Of a stretch of 64,000 nt of DNA, positions 12,410 through 22,796 are shown piece by piece (the first letter of the stretch is position 1; each line of letters opens with the position of its first letter). The stretch covers positions 124,001-188,000 of the forward strand of contig NZ_LQPZ01000008.1 of assembly GCF_002102395.1 (NCBI RefSeq), given 5' to 3'. Below the pieces are notes generated by a model. The model was not told where the DNA came from. It saw only the letters and a program-made list of their open reading frames with translations, and searched no databases. The DNA is from Mycolicibacillus trivialis (GTDB taxonomy: Bacteria; Actinomycetota; Actinomycetes; Mycobacteriales; Mycobacteriaceae). The translations under genes and the position numbers were made by a program.

Positions 12410-13137
12410 TATGGCCGCTGCGGCAGCTTCGCGGCGGCTTCCCGGTCAAGGAGCCACACGGTGTGTTCGCTGCCCACCGCCCCGGCGGCCGGGATGTCGG
12501 CCGGATCGGCGCCGCCGACCGCGGCGGCCACCGCGTCGGCCTTGGCCGCCCCGCCGACCACCAGCCACACCTGCCGGGCCCGCCGGATCGCCGGCAGCGT
12601 CAGCGTCACCCGCCGCGGCGGCGGCTTGGGGGAGTCGGCCACCCCAACCACCAGCCGGTCGGTTTCGGCGATCGCGGCGGTGTGCGGGAACAGCGAGTTG
12701 ACGTGGCCTTCGCCGCCCATGCCCAGCAGGTGCACGTCGAACGCGTCGACGCCGGCCACCACCTGCTCGTAGCCGCGGGCCGCGGCGTCGAGGTCGTCGC
12801 CGAACTCGCCGTCGCTGGCGGCCATCGCGTGCACGTTGCCCGCCGGGATGGCGATCCGGTCCAGCAGCGCCTCGCGGGCCTGTTTGGCGTTGCGCTCACC
12901 GTCGTCGGCGGGCACGAACCGGTCGTCGCCGAAGAACACCTGCACCTTCGACCAGTCCAGGGCGGGCCGGTGGTCGCCGATGTGGCGCAGCAGGCCGATG
13001 CCGGTGCCGCCGCCGGTCAGCACGATCGCCGCCCGGCCGCGCGCGGTCAGCGCCGCGTCGATCGCCCCGATCAGCCGGTCGCCTGCGGCGGCCACCAGCG
13101 TCGCGGTGTCCGGGTAGACCTGCACGGTGGCGGTCAC
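12409..13137 (-). CDS. pgl: 6-phosphogluconolactonase
   Basis: A 242-residue cytoplasmic enzyme (DevB/Pgl family) hydrolysing 6-phosphoglucono-1,5-lactone to 6-phosphogluconate, the second oxidative pentose phosphate step. Visible signatures include [12 protein letters not shown] near the N-terminus, [18 protein letters not shown] (phosphate binding) and [17 protein letters not shown] (active site). A GTG at 13137 overlaps the opcA stop as GTGA and gives the normal length; the longer reading frame upstream has no homologous residues. Fifth gene of tkt-tal-zwf-opcA-pgl. Confidence 0.94.
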   Translation of the reverse strand: MTATVQVYPDTATLVAAAGDRLIGAIDAALTARGRAAIVLTGGGTGIGLLRHIGDHRPALDWSKVQVFFGDDRFVPADDGERNAKQAREALLDRIAIPAGNVHAMAASDGEFGDDLDAAARGYEQVVAGVDAFDVHLLGMGGEGHVNSLFPHTAAIAETDRLVVGVADSPKPPPRRVTLTLPAIRRARQVWLVVGGAAKADAVAAAVGGADPADIPAAGAVGSEHTVWLLDREAAAKLPQRP

Positions 13138-14048
13138 GGGTACCGCACCCGGTTGATGCCGTCGAGGGCGGCGCGATAGATCTCGTCGCCGTCGAGGCGG
13201 CGCAGATCCTCGGCCAGGCACTCGGCCACGTCGCGGCGCGGCAGCGAGATCAGCGTGTCGGGGCGGGCGGTGCGGCTCAAGGTGGCGACAACCCCTTCCT
13301 GCGGGCGGCTCAGCGTGATCGTCTCGGAATCACGGATCAACTCGATCCTAAGCTCACCGAACTCCCTGCGCACCGGCGCATCGAGCCGGCTGGCCAGCCA
13401 GCCGGCCAGAACGTCCAGCGCCGGTTCGGATTTCAGCCCCGAGACCCGCACGGCGGTGACCGGCTCGTGCGGCGGCTGATCCAGCGCCGAGGCCAGCAGT
13501 GCCCGCCAGTAGGTGATCCGGCTCCAGGCCAGGTCGGTGTCGCCGGCGGTGTAACCGGGCAGCCGCCGCCGGATCGCGGCCAGCGGATCGCGGTCGTTGG
13601 TCGCGTCGGTCAGCCGCCGGATCGCCAGCCGGCCCAGCGGGTCCTGCGCCGGGGTGGCCGGCGCGTCGTCGGGCCACCACGCCACCACCGGGATGTCCGG
13701 CAGCAGAAACGGCAGCACCACGCTGTCGGCGTGCCCGGCCAGCGGGCCGCACAGCCGCAACACCACCACCTCCCCGGCGCCGGCGTCCCCGGCGACCCGC
13801 AGCTGCGCGTCCAGTCGGGGCTCCCGGTCGGCGCCGGTGCCGCCCGGGGCCACCACGATCACCCGGCAGGGATGCTCATGGCTGGCCGCGTTGGCGGCGG
13901 CGATCGACTCCTCGAGCAGCGCCTCGCCGCTGACCGCGATGATCAGGGTCAACACCCGACCCGTGGTGACCGCGCCGACCTCCTCGCGGACCCGGTCGAG
14001 ACGCTTGTTGACCGCTGTGGTGCTGGTGTCGGGCAACTCGATGATCAC
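13134..14048 (-). CDS. opcA: OpcA, glucose-6-phosphate dehydrogenase assembly protein
   Basis: A 304-residue protein of the OpcA family, known from cyanobacteria and actinobacteria as an allosteric or assembly partner of glucose-6-phosphate dehydrogenase. Conserved stretches include [20 protein letters not shown] at the N-terminus, [25 protein letters not shown] and [12 protein letters not shown]. The GTG at 14048 gives [10 protein letters not shown], matching known OpcA starts, and a GTGA overlap with zwf; an ATG at 14060 is the alternative. Overlap with zwf fits a stoichiometric partner. Confidence 0.93.
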   Translation of the reverse strand: MIIELPDTSTTAVNKRLDRVREEVGAVTTGRVLTLIIAVSGEALLEESIAAANAASHEHPCRVIVVAPGGTGADREPRLDAQLRVAGDAGAGEVVVLRLCGPLAGHADSVVLPFLLPDIPVVAWWPDDAPATPAQDPLGRLAIRRLTDATNDRDPLAAIRRRLPGYTAGDTDLAWSRITYWRALLASALDQPPHEPVTAVRVSGLKSEPALDVLAGWLASRLDAPVRREFGELRIELIRDSETITLSRPQEGVVATLSRTARPDTLISLPRRDVAECLAEDLRRLDGDEIYRAALDGINRVRYP

Positions 14049-15586
14049 GGCCGCCGCCATTCCCGGCCGGTGCCGGCCAGCATCCGCGCCGCCGACTCCG
14101 GGCCCCAGCCGCCCGCCGGATAGGGTTCCGGCGCCCCGTGCGGCGCCCAGTTCGCCAGCACCGGATCCAGGATCTGCCAGGACAACTCCACCTCGGCGTT
14201 CACCGGGAACAGCGACGGCTCGCCGAGCAGCACGTCGAGGATGAGCCGCTCGTAGGCCTCGGGGGAGTCCTCGGCGAACGCCGAGCCGTAGGAGAAGTCC
14301 ATCGTGACGTCGCGGACCTCCATCAGGTGCCCGGGCACCTTCGACCCGAACCGCAACGTGATGCCCTCGTCCGGCTGGACCCGGATCACCAGCGCGTTCT
14401 TGCCGAGCTCGTCGGTCATCGTGGAGTCGAACGGCAGATGCGGGGCGCGTTTGAACACCAGCGCGATCTCGGTCACCCGCCGGCCGAGCCGCTTGCCGGT
14501 GCGCAGATAGAACGGCACCCCGGCCCAGCGGCGGGTGTCGACCTCCAGGGTGATCGCGGCGAACGTCTCGGTGGTCGAGTCCGGGGCGAACCCCTCCTCC
14601 TCGAGCAGACCGACCACCGGCTGGCCGCCCTGCCAGCCGCGGGTGTACTGGCCGCGGGCGGTGGTGCGGTCCAGCGGCTGGGCCAGCCGGGTCGCGGAGA
14701 GCACCTTGATCTTCTCCACCTGCAGCTCGGCCGGGCCGAAGCTGACCGGTTCCTCCATCGCGGTCAGCGCCAGCAGCTGCAGCAGGTGGTTCTGGATGAC
14801 GTCGCGGGCGGCGCCGATGCCGTCGTAGTAGCCGGCCCGCCCGCCCAGCCCGATGTCCTCGGCCATCGTGATCTGCACGTGGTCGACGTAGTGGGCGTTC
14901 CAGATCGGGTCGAACAACTGGTTGGCGAAGCGCAGCGCCAGCACGTTCTGCACCGTCTCCTTGCCCAGGTAGTGGTCGATGCGGAACACCGACTCCTCGG
15001 GGAAGACGGCGTTGACCACCGCGTTGAGTTCGCGGGCGCTGGCCAGGTCGTGGCCGAACGGCTTCTCGATGACCACCCGGCTCCACCGCCCGCCGCGGGT
15101 CTCGGCCAGCCCGGTGCGGTGCAGCTGCTCGCAGACGGTCGGGAACAGTTTCGGCGGCACCGACAGGTAGAAGGCGTGGTTGCCGCCGGTGCCGCGCTCG
15201 GCGTCCAACCGGTCGAGGGTCCCGGCCAGCTCGGTGAAGGCGGCGTCGTCGTCGAAACTGCCCGGCACGAACCGGAACCCCTCGGCCAGCCGGTCCCACA
15301 CCGCCTGACGGAACGGTGTGCGGGCGTGCTCGCGGACCGCCTCGTAGACCACCTGGCCGAAGTCCTCGTCGGCCCAGTCGCGCCGGGCGAACCCGACCAG
15401 CGCGAAGTTGGGCGGCAGCAGCCCGCGGTTGGCCAGGTCGTAGATGGCCGGCATCAGCTTCTTGCGCGACAGGTCCCCGGTCACCCCGAAGATGACCACC
15501 GCGCACGGTCCCGCGATGCGGGGCATGCGCTTGTCGCGCTTGTCCCGCAGCGGGTTACGCCACGGCCCGCCGGCGGTCGCGGTCAC
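14045..15586 (-). CDS. zwf: Glucose-6-phosphate 1-dehydrogenase
   Basis: A 513-residue enzyme making 6-phosphogluconolactone and NADPH, the entry to the oxidative pentose phosphate pathway. The dinucleotide-binding motif [17 protein letters not shown] lies near residue 33. The active-site signature [13 protein letters not shown] contains the catalytic His, and EKPFGHD and [11 protein letters not shown] bind substrate. It corresponds to M. tuberculosis Zwf2, ending identically in GREWRRP. GTG at 15586 overlaps the tal stop as GTGA; the N-terminus [12 protein letters not shown] matches the orthologue. Confidence 0.96.
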   Translation of the reverse strand: MTATAGGPWRNPLRDKRDKRMPRIAGPCAVVIFGVTGDLSRKKLMPAIYDLANRGLLPPNFALVGFARRDWADEDFGQVVYEAVREHARTPFRQAVWDRLAEGFRFVPGSFDDDAAFTELAGTLDRLDAERGTGGNHAFYLSVPPKLFPTVCEQLHRTGLAETRGGRWSRVVIEKPFGHDLASARELNAVVNAVFPEESVFRIDHYLGKETVQNVLALRFANQLFDPIWNAHYVDHVQITMAEDIGLGGRAGYYDGIGAARDVIQNHLLQLLALTAMEEPVSFGPAELQVEKIKVLSATRLAQPLDRTTARGQYTRGWQGGQPVVGLLEEEGFAPDSTTETFAAITLEVDTRRWAGVPFYLRTGKRLGRRVTEIALVFKRAPHLPFDSTMTDELGKNALVIRVQPDEGITLRFGSKVPGHLMEVRDVTMDFSYGSAFAEDSPEAYERLILDVLLGEPSLFPVNAEVELSWQILDPVLANWAPHGAPEPYPAGGWGPESAARMLAGTGREWRRP

Positions 15587-16716
15587 GCGTCGCGGCGTGC
15601 CGCATCCAGATGGGCAGCGACCTCGTCGGCCAGCTCGGACCAGGACGCCTCGAACTTCTGCACGCCTTCGCGCTCCAGCACCGCGAACACGTCGGCGACG
15701 TCGATCCCGACCTCGGCGAGTTCGTCGAAGACCGCCGCGGCGGCCTTCTCGGTGCCGGTGACGGTGTCCCCGGTGACGGTGCCGTGGTCGGCGACCGCCT
15801 CGATCGTCTTCTCCGGCATGGTGTTCACGGTCTGCGGCGCGACCAGCTCGGTCACGTACAGGGTGTCCGGGTAGTCCGGGTTCTTCACCCCGGTGGAGGC
15901 CCACAGCGGGCGCTGCACCCGCGCTCCGGCCTTGGCCAGCGCGGCGAACCGCTCGCCGGACTCGAAGACCTCCCGGTAGGCGGCGTAGGCCAGCCGCGCG
16001 TTGGCGACACCGGCCTTGCCGCGCAACTCCAGCGCTTCCGGCGTGCCGATCTTCTCCAGCCGGGCGTCGATCTCGGTGTCGACCCGGGAGACGAAGAACG
16101 AGGCCACCGACTCCAGGGAGCCCAGGTCGTGGCCGGCCGCGCGGGCCGCCTCCATGCCGGCCAGGAACGCCTCGGCCACCCCGCGGTAGCGCTCCACCGA
16201 GAAGATCAGCGTGACGTTGACCGAGATGCCCTCGGCCAGGGTGGCGGTGATGGCGGGCAGTCCGGCCTCGGTGGCCGGAATCTTGATGAACAGGTTGGGC
16301 CGGTCGACGATCTTCCACAACTCGACGGCCTGGGCGACGGTCTTGTCGGTCTCGTGCGCCAGCCGCGGGTCCACCTCGATCGAGACCCGGCCGTCGACCC
16401 CGCCGGAGGCCTCCCACTGCGGGCGCAGCACGTCGCAGGCCTGCCGCACGTCGTCGGTGGTCGCGGTGCGGATCGCGGCGTCGACGTCGGCGCCGCGGCC
16501 GGCCAACTCGGTGAGCTGAGCCTCGTAGGAGTCGCCCTCGGCGAGCGCCTTCTGGAAGATCGTCGGGTTGGTGGTGATCCCCACCACGCTGCGGGTGGCG
16601 ATCAGCTCGGCCAGGTTGCCGGTGGTGAGCCGGTCGCGGGACAGGTCGTCCAGCCACACCGAGACGCCCGCGGCGCTCAGCGCCGCCAGGTTCGGGTTCT
16701 GGGTTGGTGTGCTCAT
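15583..16716 (-). CDS. tal: Transaldolase
   Basis: A 377-residue TIM-barrel enzyme of the nonoxidative pentose phosphate branch that moves a dihydroxyacetone unit between sugar phosphates. Signatures: [28 protein letters not shown] (transaldolase signature 1), and [16 protein letters not shown] with the Schiff-base Lys. The C-terminal half contains [20 protein letters not shown], typical of the longer bacterial class. The ATG at 16716 is preceded by AGAGGGG that is also the end of tkt, so the tkt terminus doubles as the ribosome binding site. Confidence 0.95.
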   Translation of the reverse strand: MSTPTQNPNLAALSAAGVSVWLDDLSRDRLTTGNLAELIATRSVVGITTNPTIFQKALAEGDSYEAQLTELAGRGADVDAAIRTATTDDVRQACDVLRPQWEASGGVDGRVSIEVDPRLAHETDKTVAQAVELWKIVDRPNLFIKIPATEAGLPAITATLAEGISVNVTLIFSVERYRGVAEAFLAGMEAARAAGHDLGSLESVASFFVSRVDTEIDARLEKIGTPEALELRGKAGVANARLAYAAYREVFESGERFAALAKAGARVQRPLWASTGVKNPDYPDTLYVTELVAPQTVNTMPEKTIEAVADHGTVTGDTVTGTEKAAAAVFDELAEVGIDVADVFAVLEREGVQKFEASWSELADEVAAHLDAARRDA

Positions 16717-16721
16717 GACGG

Positions 16722-18824
16722 TTACCCCTCTCGCTGGTTGGTCAGGCTTCGCTCGGCGGCCGCGGCGACGGCCTCGGCGGTGAACCCGTATTTGCGGAAC
16801 AACGTCTTGTAGTCCGCCGACGCCCCGTAGTGCTCGAGTGAGACGATCTCGCCGGTCTCGCCGACCAGCGGGTACCAACTCAGCGCGATACCGGCCTCCA
16901 CCGCCACCCGGGCCCGCACCGCGGGCGGCAGCACGGCGTCGCGGTAGTCGGCCGGCTGCGCGGCGAACCACTCCAGACACGGCATCGACACCACTCGGGC
17001 GGTGATGTCCTTGTCGGCCAACAGGTCCCGGGCGGCCACGGCCAGCTGAACCTCGGAGCCGGTGGCGATCAGCAGCACGTCGGGTTGGGCGCCGTCGTCG
17101 CCGCCGAGGATGTAGCCGCCGCGGGCGACGCCCTCGGCGCTGGTGCCCTCGAGCACCGGCACCCCCTGGCGGGTCAGCGCCAGACCCACCGGGCCGGAAG
17201 CCGCACCGCGTTCGAGCACGGTGCGCCAGGCGTGCGCGGTCTCGTTGGCGTCGGCCGGGCGCACCACCGACAGGTTCGGGATCGCGCGCAGCGCGGCGAG
17301 GTGCTCGACCGGCTGGTGGGTGGGGCCGTCCTCACCCAGACCGATCGAGTCGTGGGTCCACACGTAGATGGTGTCGATGTCCATCAGCGCAGCCAGCCGC
17401 ACCGCCGGGCGCATGTAGTCGGAGAACTGCAGGAACGTCCCGCCGTAGGCGCGGGTCGGGCCGTGCAGCACGATCCCGGACAGGATCGCGCCCATCGCGT
17501 GCTCGCGCACCCCGAAGTGCAGGGTGCGGCCGTACCAGTGCGCGGTGAACTCCCGGGTGGAGATCGACGGCGGGCCGAACGAGTCCGCGCCCTTGATCGT
17601 GGTGTTGTTCGATCCGGCCAGATCCGCCGAGCCTCCCCACAACTCGGGGAGTTTCGGCCCGACCGCGGCCAGCACCTCCCCGGACGCGGCCCGGGTGGCG
17701 ATCGCCTTGGCGCCCGGCTCCCAGGACGGCAGGTCGGCGTCCCAGCCGTCGGGCAGCCGGTGGTCGAGCAGCCGGTCCAGCAGCGCCTTGCGCTCCGGCT
17801 CCCGCGCCGCCCACGCCTCGAACTCGGTGCGCCAGGCGTCGTGGGCGGCCTTGCCGCGTCCGACCAGCCCGCGGGTGTGGGTGATGACGTCCTCGGGCAC
17901 CGCGAAGTTCTGCTCCGGGTCGAAGCCGACGGCGCGTTTGACCCCGGCCACCTCGTCCTCGCCGAGCGCGGCGCCGTGCGCGGCGCCGGTGTTCATCTTC
18001 GTCGGCGCCGGATAGCCGATGATCGTGCGCAGCGCGATGAACGACGGCCGGTCGGTCACCGCCTTGGCGTTGGCGATGGCCTCCTCGATGCCCACCACGT
18101 TCTCCCCGCCCTGCACGGTCTGCACGTGCCAGCCGTAGGCCGCGTAGCGGGCGGCGGTGTCCTCGCACAGCGCGATGTCGGTGTCGTCCTCGATCGAGAT
18201 CTCGTTGTGGTCGTAGAAGACGATGAGGTTGCCCAGCTGCTGCACCGCGGCCAGCGACGACGCCTCGCTGGTCACCCCCTCCTCGATGTCGCCGTCGGAG
18301 GCGATGACGTAGATGTGGTGGTCGAACGGGCTGGTGCCCGGTGCGGCGTCGGGGTCGAACAGGCCGCGCTCGAAGCGGGCCGCCATCGCCATGCCCACCG
18401 CCGAGGCCAGCCCCTGGCCGAGCGGTCCGGTGGTGATCTCCACGCCCTTGGTGTGCCGGAATTCGGGGTGGCCGGGGGTCTTGGAGTCCCAGGTGCGCAG
18501 CGCCTTGATGTCATCGAGTTCGAGACCGAAGCCGCCCAGGTACAGCTGGATGTACAGGGTGAGGCTGGAGTGCCCGCAGGACAGCACGAAGCGGTCCCGG
18601 CCCAGCCAGTCCGGGTCGGCCGGGTCGTGCCGCATCACCCGCTGGAACAGCGAATAGGCCAGCGGCGCCAGGCTCATCGCCGTGCCGGGGTGGCCGCTGC
18701 CGCAGTGCTGTACCGCGTCGGCGGCCAGCACCCGGGCGGTGTCCACCGCGAGCGAGTCGACCGGATGCCAGTCGTCGGGCAGGTGCGGCTCGGTGAGGGC
18801 GGAGATCTCTTCGACAGTGGTCAC
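16722..18824 (-). CDS. tkt: Transketolase
   Basis: A 700-residue thiamine-diphosphate enzyme transferring two-carbon units between sugar phosphates. Seen: [14 protein letters not shown] near residue 41, the ThDP/Mg motif ([13 protein letters not shown] ... FYDHNEIS), [21 protein letters not shown], and the pyrimidine-domain [12 protein letters not shown] and [20 protein letters not shown] with its catalytic His. First gene of the minus-strand pentose phosphate operon; the GTG at 18824 follows GAGGAA. In mycobacteria the adjacent divergent gene is ctaB, as here. Confidence 0.97.
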   Translation of the reverse strand: MTTVEEISALTEPHLPDDWHPVDSLAVDTARVLAADAVQHCGSGHPGTAMSLAPLAYSLFQRVMRHDPADPDWLGRDRFVLSCGHSSLTLYIQLYLGGFGLELDDIKALRTWDSKTPGHPEFRHTKGVEITTGPLGQGLASAVGMAMAARFERGLFDPDAAPGTSPFDHHIYVIASDGDIEEGVTSEASSLAAVQQLGNLIVFYDHNEISIEDDTDIALCEDTAARYAAYGWHVQTVQGGENVVGIEEAIANAKAVTDRPSFIALRTIIGYPAPTKMNTGAAHGAALGEDEVAGVKRAVGFDPEQNFAVPEDVITHTRGLVGRGKAAHDAWRTEFEAWAAREPERKALLDRLLDHRLPDGWDADLPSWEPGAKAIATRAASGEVLAAVGPKLPELWGGSADLAGSNNTTIKGADSFGPPSISTREFTAHWYGRTLHFGVREHAMGAILSGIVLHGPTRAYGGTFLQFSDYMRPAVRLAALMDIDTIYVWTHDSIGLGEDGPTHQPVEHLAALRAIPNLSVVRPADANETAHAWRTVLERGAASGPVGLALTRQGVPVLEGTSAEGVARGGYILGGDDGAQPDVLLIATGSEVQLAVAARDLLADKDITARVVSMPCLEWFAAQPADYRDAVLPPAVRARVAVEAGIALSWYPLVGETGEIVSLEHYGASADYKTLFRKYGFTAEAVAAAAERSLTNQREG

Positions 18825-18864
18825 GTGGGTTATTCCTCGGGGCTGATCCGGTGGTTCCCCTCAA

Positions 18865-18870
18865 ACCCTA
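18865..18870 (-). promoter_or_regulatory. Candidate -10 of the tkt-tal-zwf-opcA-pgl operon
   Basis: On the minus strand TAGGGT (reading 18870 to 18865) fits TANNNT. Transcription would begin near 18858, leaving a leader of about 35 nt with GAGGAA before the tkt GTG. It lies in the 192-bp divergent tkt/ctaB intergenic region, in which a weaker TACCAT (18962-18967) could serve ctaB. Confidence 0.4.
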
Positions 18871-19016
18871 GTCCCGGGGCCGAGTGACCGCAGCGGCCGC
18901 CGCCCGGTCGCCGCCGCCGACCGGATCGACCCTGCATTTCGGTCCCGGCGGCCCGGCGGTCTACCATCGGGTGTAGTAGAGGGCCAGCGGGCTGAGGCGA
19001 TCCGAGGAGTTGGTGC

Positions 19017-19952
19017 GTGAGCATTCGCGAGCGCGTCGCGCCGTCCGCACCGAGGGTGCGTGACCGGCTGCTCGCGTATCTGGCGTTGACGAAGCCGCGC
19101 ATCATCGAGCTGCTGCTGGTGACCACGATCCCGGCGATGCTGCTCGCCCGCCGCGGTGTGGTCGACCCGCTGCTGATCGGGGTCACCCTGGTCGGCGGGA
19201 TGCTTGCGGCGGCCAGCGCCAACACCCTGAACTGCGTGGCCGACGCCGACATCGACAAGGTGATGAAGCGCACCGCGCGCCGGCCGCTGGCCCGCGACAC
19301 CGTCACCCAGCGCCAGGCGCTGGTCTTCGGGCTGGTGCTCGGGGTGGTGTCGTTCGTCTGGCTGACGGTGACCACCAACCTGCTCTCCGGGCTGCTGGCG
19401 GTCGCCACCATCGCCTTCTATGTGGTGATCTACACGCTGATCCTCAAGCGCCGCACCGCGCAGAACGTGGTGTGGGGCGGGGCCGCCGGGTGCATGCCGG
19501 TGATGATCGGCTGGTCGGCGGTGACCGGCACCATCGAGTGGCCCGCGCTGGTGATGTTCGCGGTGATCTTCTTCTGGACGCCGCCGCACACCTGGGCGTT
19601 GGCCATGCGCTACAAGGACGACTACGAGGCGGCCGGGGTGCCGATGCTGCCGGTGGTGGCCACCGAGCGGCAGGTGACCCGGCAGATCCTGATCTACAGC
19701 TGGCTGATGGTGCTGGCGACGCTGGCGCTGATCCCGGCCACCGGCTGGCTGTACGCGGTCGCCGCGGTGCTGGCCGGCGGGTGGTTCCTGGTGCTGGCCC
19801 ACCAGTTGTTCGCCGGGGTGCGCCGCGGCCGCCCGGTGCAGCCGCTGCGGCTGTTCCTGCAGTCCAACAACTACCTGGCGGCGGTGTTCTGCGTGCTGGC
19901 GATCGACTCGGCGTTCGCGCTGCCGTCGGTGTCGGCCCTGATGGGCTGGTGA
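19017..19952 (+). CDS. ctaB: Protoheme IX farnesyltransferase (heme O synthase)
   Basis: A 311-residue polytopic UbiA-family prenyltransferase that attaches a farnesyl group to heme b, giving heme O for cytochrome aa3 oxidase. About nine membrane helices. The two Asp-rich motifs are [15 protein letters not shown] (residue 76 on) and [28 protein letters not shown] marks the N-terminus. GTG at 19017 is preceded by GAGGAG. The last 82 bp are overlapped by the convergent nitrilase gene. CtaA, the next enzyme of heme A synthesis, lies 3 kb downstream. Confidence 0.95.
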   Translation: MSIRERVAPSAPRVRDRLLAYLALTKPRIIELLLVTTIPAMLLARRGVVDPLLIGVTLVGGMLAAASANTLNCVADADIDKVMKRTARRPLARDTVTQRQALVFGLVLGVVSFVWLTVTTNLLSGLLAVATIAFYVVIYTLILKRRTAQNVVWGGAAGCMPVMIGWSAVTGTIEWPALVMFAVIFFWTPPHTWALAMRYKDDYEAAGVPMLPVVATERQVTRQILIYSWLMVLATLALIPATGWLYAVAAVLAGGWFLVLAHQLFAGVRRGRPVQPLRLFLQSNNYLAAVFCVLAIDSAFALPSVSALMGW

Positions 19953-20884
19953 CGGGCGTACCAGCGCCGGCCCAACGGATTCTGGTAGGCCCACGCCAGC
20001 GCGGGTAGCGGCCCGCGCGGATGCAGCCAGAACCCCGACGGCACCGGGTCGGCGGGCTGCTGCCGGCCGATCGTGACGTCGGCCAGGACGTACCCGGGCC
20101 CCTCGGTGCGGTCCCGTCGGGCCAGCACGGTGCCGTCCGCGGCGGTGATCACCGCGCCGCCCTCCAGGTGGCCGCGGTAGGTCAGCGGGGTGCCGGGCAG
20201 CCGGCAGGTCAGCGTGCCGCAGTGCGCGGCGTGCACCACCGGCGCGCCCACCAGCCGGGCGAACGCCGGCGCCGCCGCGGCCGCGGTCGCGGCGTTGCGG
20301 GTCTGCCAGCCGGCGGTGACCCGGCGCGGCCACCAGGGTGGCACACTCCACCAGCAGGAGCCGCCGAGCACCACGTCGACCCGGCCGCGCATCCGGCGCA
20401 CCGTCTGGGTGCGCATGAACTCCCAGCACACCGCGGCGCCGGGGGTGAACCCGATGTCGGGCAGCGCCCCGTCGTCGTCGCCGCCGATGTAGAAGCAGTT
20501 CTCCCACATGGTCGGCAGGTCTTTGTCGTGGCCGCCGGCGACGCCGTCGGGGGTGGCGAGCAGGAACCGGTTGTAGACCTCGCCGTCGGCGTCGCGGCAC
20601 AGGAACGAGCCGCCCACCAGCACCCGGTGCCTGCGGGCCAGGGTGGTCAGCAGTGCGGTGGCCGCGCCGTCGGGCGGCAGGGCACAGTCGGCCAACTCGG
20701 CCACGAAGCCCATCCCGGTGGTGAAGAACTCCGGCAGCACGATGATCTCGGCGCCGTCGGCCGCGGCGGCGGTGACCAGCCGCTCGCACATCGCCAGGTT
20801 GGCCGCGACGTCGGCGAGCCGGGCCTCCTGCTGGATCGCGGCCACCGTGGTCGGTCCGGTGGCGGGCATGTGGTCGGGGAGCAT
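19871..20884 (-). CDS. Carbon-nitrogen hydrolase (nitrilase superfamily)
   Basis: A 337-residue amidase- or nitrilase-like enzyme with the Glu-Lys-Cys triad in family context: Glu52 in VLPEFF, Lys121 in [11 protein letters not shown] and Cys153 in AAVCWEFMR. The substrate is not predictable. Neither signal peptide nor membrane segment is evident. ATG at 20884 or an in-frame ATG at 20869 are possible starts. It lies 24 bp downstream of qor and is probably co-transcribed. Its last approx. 27 residues are encoded antisense to the end of ctaB, and that tail looks unlike the rest of the family. Confidence 0.82.
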   Translation of the reverse strand: MLPDHMPATGPTTVAAIQQEARLADVAANLAMCERLVTAAAADGAEIIVLPEFFTTGMGFVAELADCALPPDGAATALLTTLARRHRVLVGGSFLCRDADGEVYNRFLLATPDGVAGGHDKDLPTMWENCFYIGGDDDGALPDIGFTPGAAVCWEFMRTQTVRRMRGRVDVVLGGSCWWSVPPWWPRRVTAGWQTRNAATAAAAAPAFARLVGAPVVHAAHCGTLTCRLPGTPLTYRGHLEGGAVITAADGTVLARRDRTEGPGYVLADVTIGRQQPADPVPSGFWLHPRGPLPALAWAYQNPLGRRWYARHQPIRADTDGSANAESIASTQNTAAR

Positions 20885-20908
20885 GGCCCCAGGCTAGGTC
20901 GGAACCGT

Positions 20909-21886
20909 TCAGGGCACCAGGATCACCGAGCCGACCGTGGCCCGGGCGGCCAGGTCCCGGTGTGCCTGCTCGGCGCGGGCCAGCGGGTAGCGTTCGCTGA
21001 CCGTGACCGTCAGTTCGCCTGCGGCAACCGCGTCGAGGAACGCGCTTGCGCGCCACGAGAATTCGTCCGCGGTGCGGATGAAGTGGGCCAGCGAGGGCCG
21101 GGTCAGCACCAGCGACCCGGCCGGGTTGAGGCGCTGCGGGTCGAACGGCGGCACCGGCCCGCTGGCCGCCCCGAACAACACCAGCATGCCGCGCACCGCC
21201 AGGCTGGCCAGGCTCGCCTCGAAGGTGGCGGCCCCGACCCCGTCGTAGACCGCGGCCACCCCGTCCCCGCCGGTGAGGTCGCGGACCCGGTCGGCGAACT
21301 CCGCCGGGTCCGCCCCCGGGTAGTCGAGCACCTGCACGGCGCCGGCCCGGCGGGACAGCTCGGCCTTCGCCGGTGTCGAGGCGGTGGTCAGCACCCGCGC
21401 ACCCAGCCGGGTCGCCCACTGGGTCAACAGCAGGCCCACCCCGCCGGCTCCGGCGTGCACCAGCAAGGTGTCGCCGCGGCGCACCGGGTAGACCGAGTGG
21501 ATCAGATAGTGCGCGGTCATCCCCTTCAGCAGCGCGGAGGCGACCAGGTCGGGGGCCACCCCGTCGGGCAGCTTCGCGGTCAGGTCGGCCGGCGCGGTGC
21601 AGAACTGCGCGTAGGCGCCGTCGGCGCTGGCGGTGACCACCCGGTCGCCGACCCGCAGCCCGCGCACCCCGGCACCGACCTCGGCGACCGTGCCCGCCGC
21701 CTCGGTGCCCACCACGAACGGCAACTCCCGCGGGTACTGCCCGGAGCGGAAATAGGTGTCGATGAAGTTGACCCCGACCGCGGCGTTCTCGATGAGGACA
21801 TCGCCGCCGGCGGGGGAGGGGCGCGGCCGCTGCACCGGGCGCAGGACTTCCGGACCGCCGACCTCGGCGACTTCGATGGCATCCAT
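20909..21886 (-). CDS. qor: NADPH:quinone oxidoreductase, MDR family
   Basis: A 325-residue zinc-independent medium-chain dehydrogenase/reductase (Rv1454c, QorA-like) that reduces quinones or enones with NADPH. An N-terminal GroES-like domain has VNFIDTYFRSGQYPRELPFVVG. The Rossmann domain carries HAGAGGVGLLLTQWA, and VYDGVGAATFEASL and LFGAASGPVPPFDPQRLN follow. The zinc-ligand cysteines of alcohol dehydrogenases are absent, as expected for quinone reductases. The ATG at 21886 (MDAIEVAEVGG) matches the family start rather than an upstream in-frame ATG at 21937. Confidence 0.92.
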   Translation of the reverse strand: MDAIEVAEVGGPEVLRPVQRPRPSPAGGDVLIENAAVGVNFIDTYFRSGQYPRELPFVVGTEAAGTVAEVGAGVRGLRVGDRVVTASADGAYAQFCTAPADLTAKLPDGVAPDLVASALLKGMTAHYLIHSVYPVRRGDTLLVHAGAGGVGLLLTQWATRLGARVLTTASTPAKAELSRRAGAVQVLDYPGADPAEFADRVRDLTGGDGVAAVYDGVGAATFEASLASLAVRGMLVLFGAASGPVPPFDPQRLNPAGSLVLTRPSLAHFIRTADEFSWRASAFLDAVAAGELTVTVSERYPLARAEQAHRDLAARATVGSVILVP

Positions 21887-21931
21887 ACCGCCATCTAACG
21901 CCGACACCGCCGGGTCCGGCCAATCCGCCCG

Positions 21932-21937
21932 TATCAT
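21932..21937 (+). promoter_or_regulatory. -10 element of the ATP-grasp-like gene (leaderless promoter)
   Basis: TATCAT is a near-consensus -10 ending 7 nt before the ATG at 21945, predicting a leaderless transcript. It sits in the 58-bp divergent gap with qor. Confidence 0.55.
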
Positions 21938-21944
21938 CGCCGTG

Positions 21945-22796
21945 ATGAAGCTGGCCCGCCCCGACGTGTTCCATCCGCGGCTCGTGCTGGCCGGCTGCCC
22001 GGTACTGCCGGGCGGGCAGAGCGACGACGACGCGCTGGTGCCCGCGCTGGCGGCCCGCGGCCTACACGCCCGCTGGCTGTCCTGGGACGACCCCGCCCTC
22101 GGCGCCGCCGACCTGGTGATCCCGCGCTGCGTGGCCGGCTACGCCGAGCGCCTCGCGGAGTTCCGCGCCGTGATCGCCGCGCCGAACGTGCTGCTCGACA
22201 CCGCGACGCTGGACTGGAACTCCGACCGGCGCTACCTGCTCGAGCTGGCCGACCGCGGCGTGCCGACGGTGCCCACCACGGTGCTCGCCCCGGGCGGGCG
22301 CCTCGCCGAGGAGCCCGCCGCGCCGGTGGTGGTCGGCCCCGCGGTCGGGACCGGGACGCGCCGCTGCACCGAGCGCGGCGCCGCCGCCGAGCACATCGGC
22401 CGGTTGCACCGCGACGGCCGGGTCGCGCTGGTGCAGCCCTACCTCACCGAGTCGCGCACCGCGCTGGTCTTCCTGGCCGGGCGGGCCTCGCACGCGTTCA
22501 CCGCCGAGGGGGCGGTCGACGCCGATTTCAGCCTGTGGGACCTCGGTGCGGCCGCGCTGGACGCCGCCGCGGCCCGGCTGGACACCACGGCCGCCGGGTT
22601 CCTGGCGGCCCGCGCCGAGGTGACCGGTGGCCCGGGGGCGGCGCGGCTGCTGCGGCTGAACCTGATCGGGCCGCGGTTGGGCTGGCTGGCGCTGGACGCG
22701 CAGGCCCGCGCCGGGCGGCTGCGGGAGTTCGCTCTGGCGGTGGAGTCAGTGCTGCAGCGGCGCGGGCTGGGCCCGCTGTCGCATCGCCGTCCATAG
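21945..22796 (+). CDS. Degenerate ATP-grasp-like protein (Rv1455-like)
   Basis: A 283-residue protein resembling the RimK/glutathione-synthetase-like ATP-grasp family in overall plan: an N-terminal alpha/beta part (VLAGCPVLPGGQSDDDALVPAL), a middle with LDTATLDWNSDRRYLLELADRG, then VQPYLTESRTALVFLAGRASHAF. Key ATP-grasp residues look lost. The position of the usual KP lysine reads VVVGPAVG, and the usual acidic metal-binding stretch near the C-terminus reads LLRLNLIGPRLGWLALDA. Function is unknown and may not be catalytic. The last 51 bp overlap the convergent ctaA. Confidence 0.65.
   Translation: MKLARPDVFHPRLVLAGCPVLPGGQSDDDALVPALAARGLHARWLSWDDPALGAADLVIPRCVAGYAERLAEFRAVIAAPNVLLDTATLDWNSDRRYLLELADRGVPTVPTTVLAPGGRLAEEPAAPVVVGPAVGTGTRRCTERGAAAEHIGRLHRDGRVALVQPYLTESRTALVFLAGRASHAFTAEGAVDADFSLWDLGAAALDAAAARLDTTAAGFLAARAEVTGGPGAARLLRLNLIGPRLGWLALDAQARAGRLREFALAVESVLQRRGLGPLSHRRP

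Noticed and set aside
18861..21974. 1037-codon minus-strand open frame spanning ctaB antisense, nitrilase and qor
   Set aside because: It changes from antisense of ctaB to out-of-frame readings of nitrilase and qor; Arg/Gly/Ala/His-rich translation typical of shadows.
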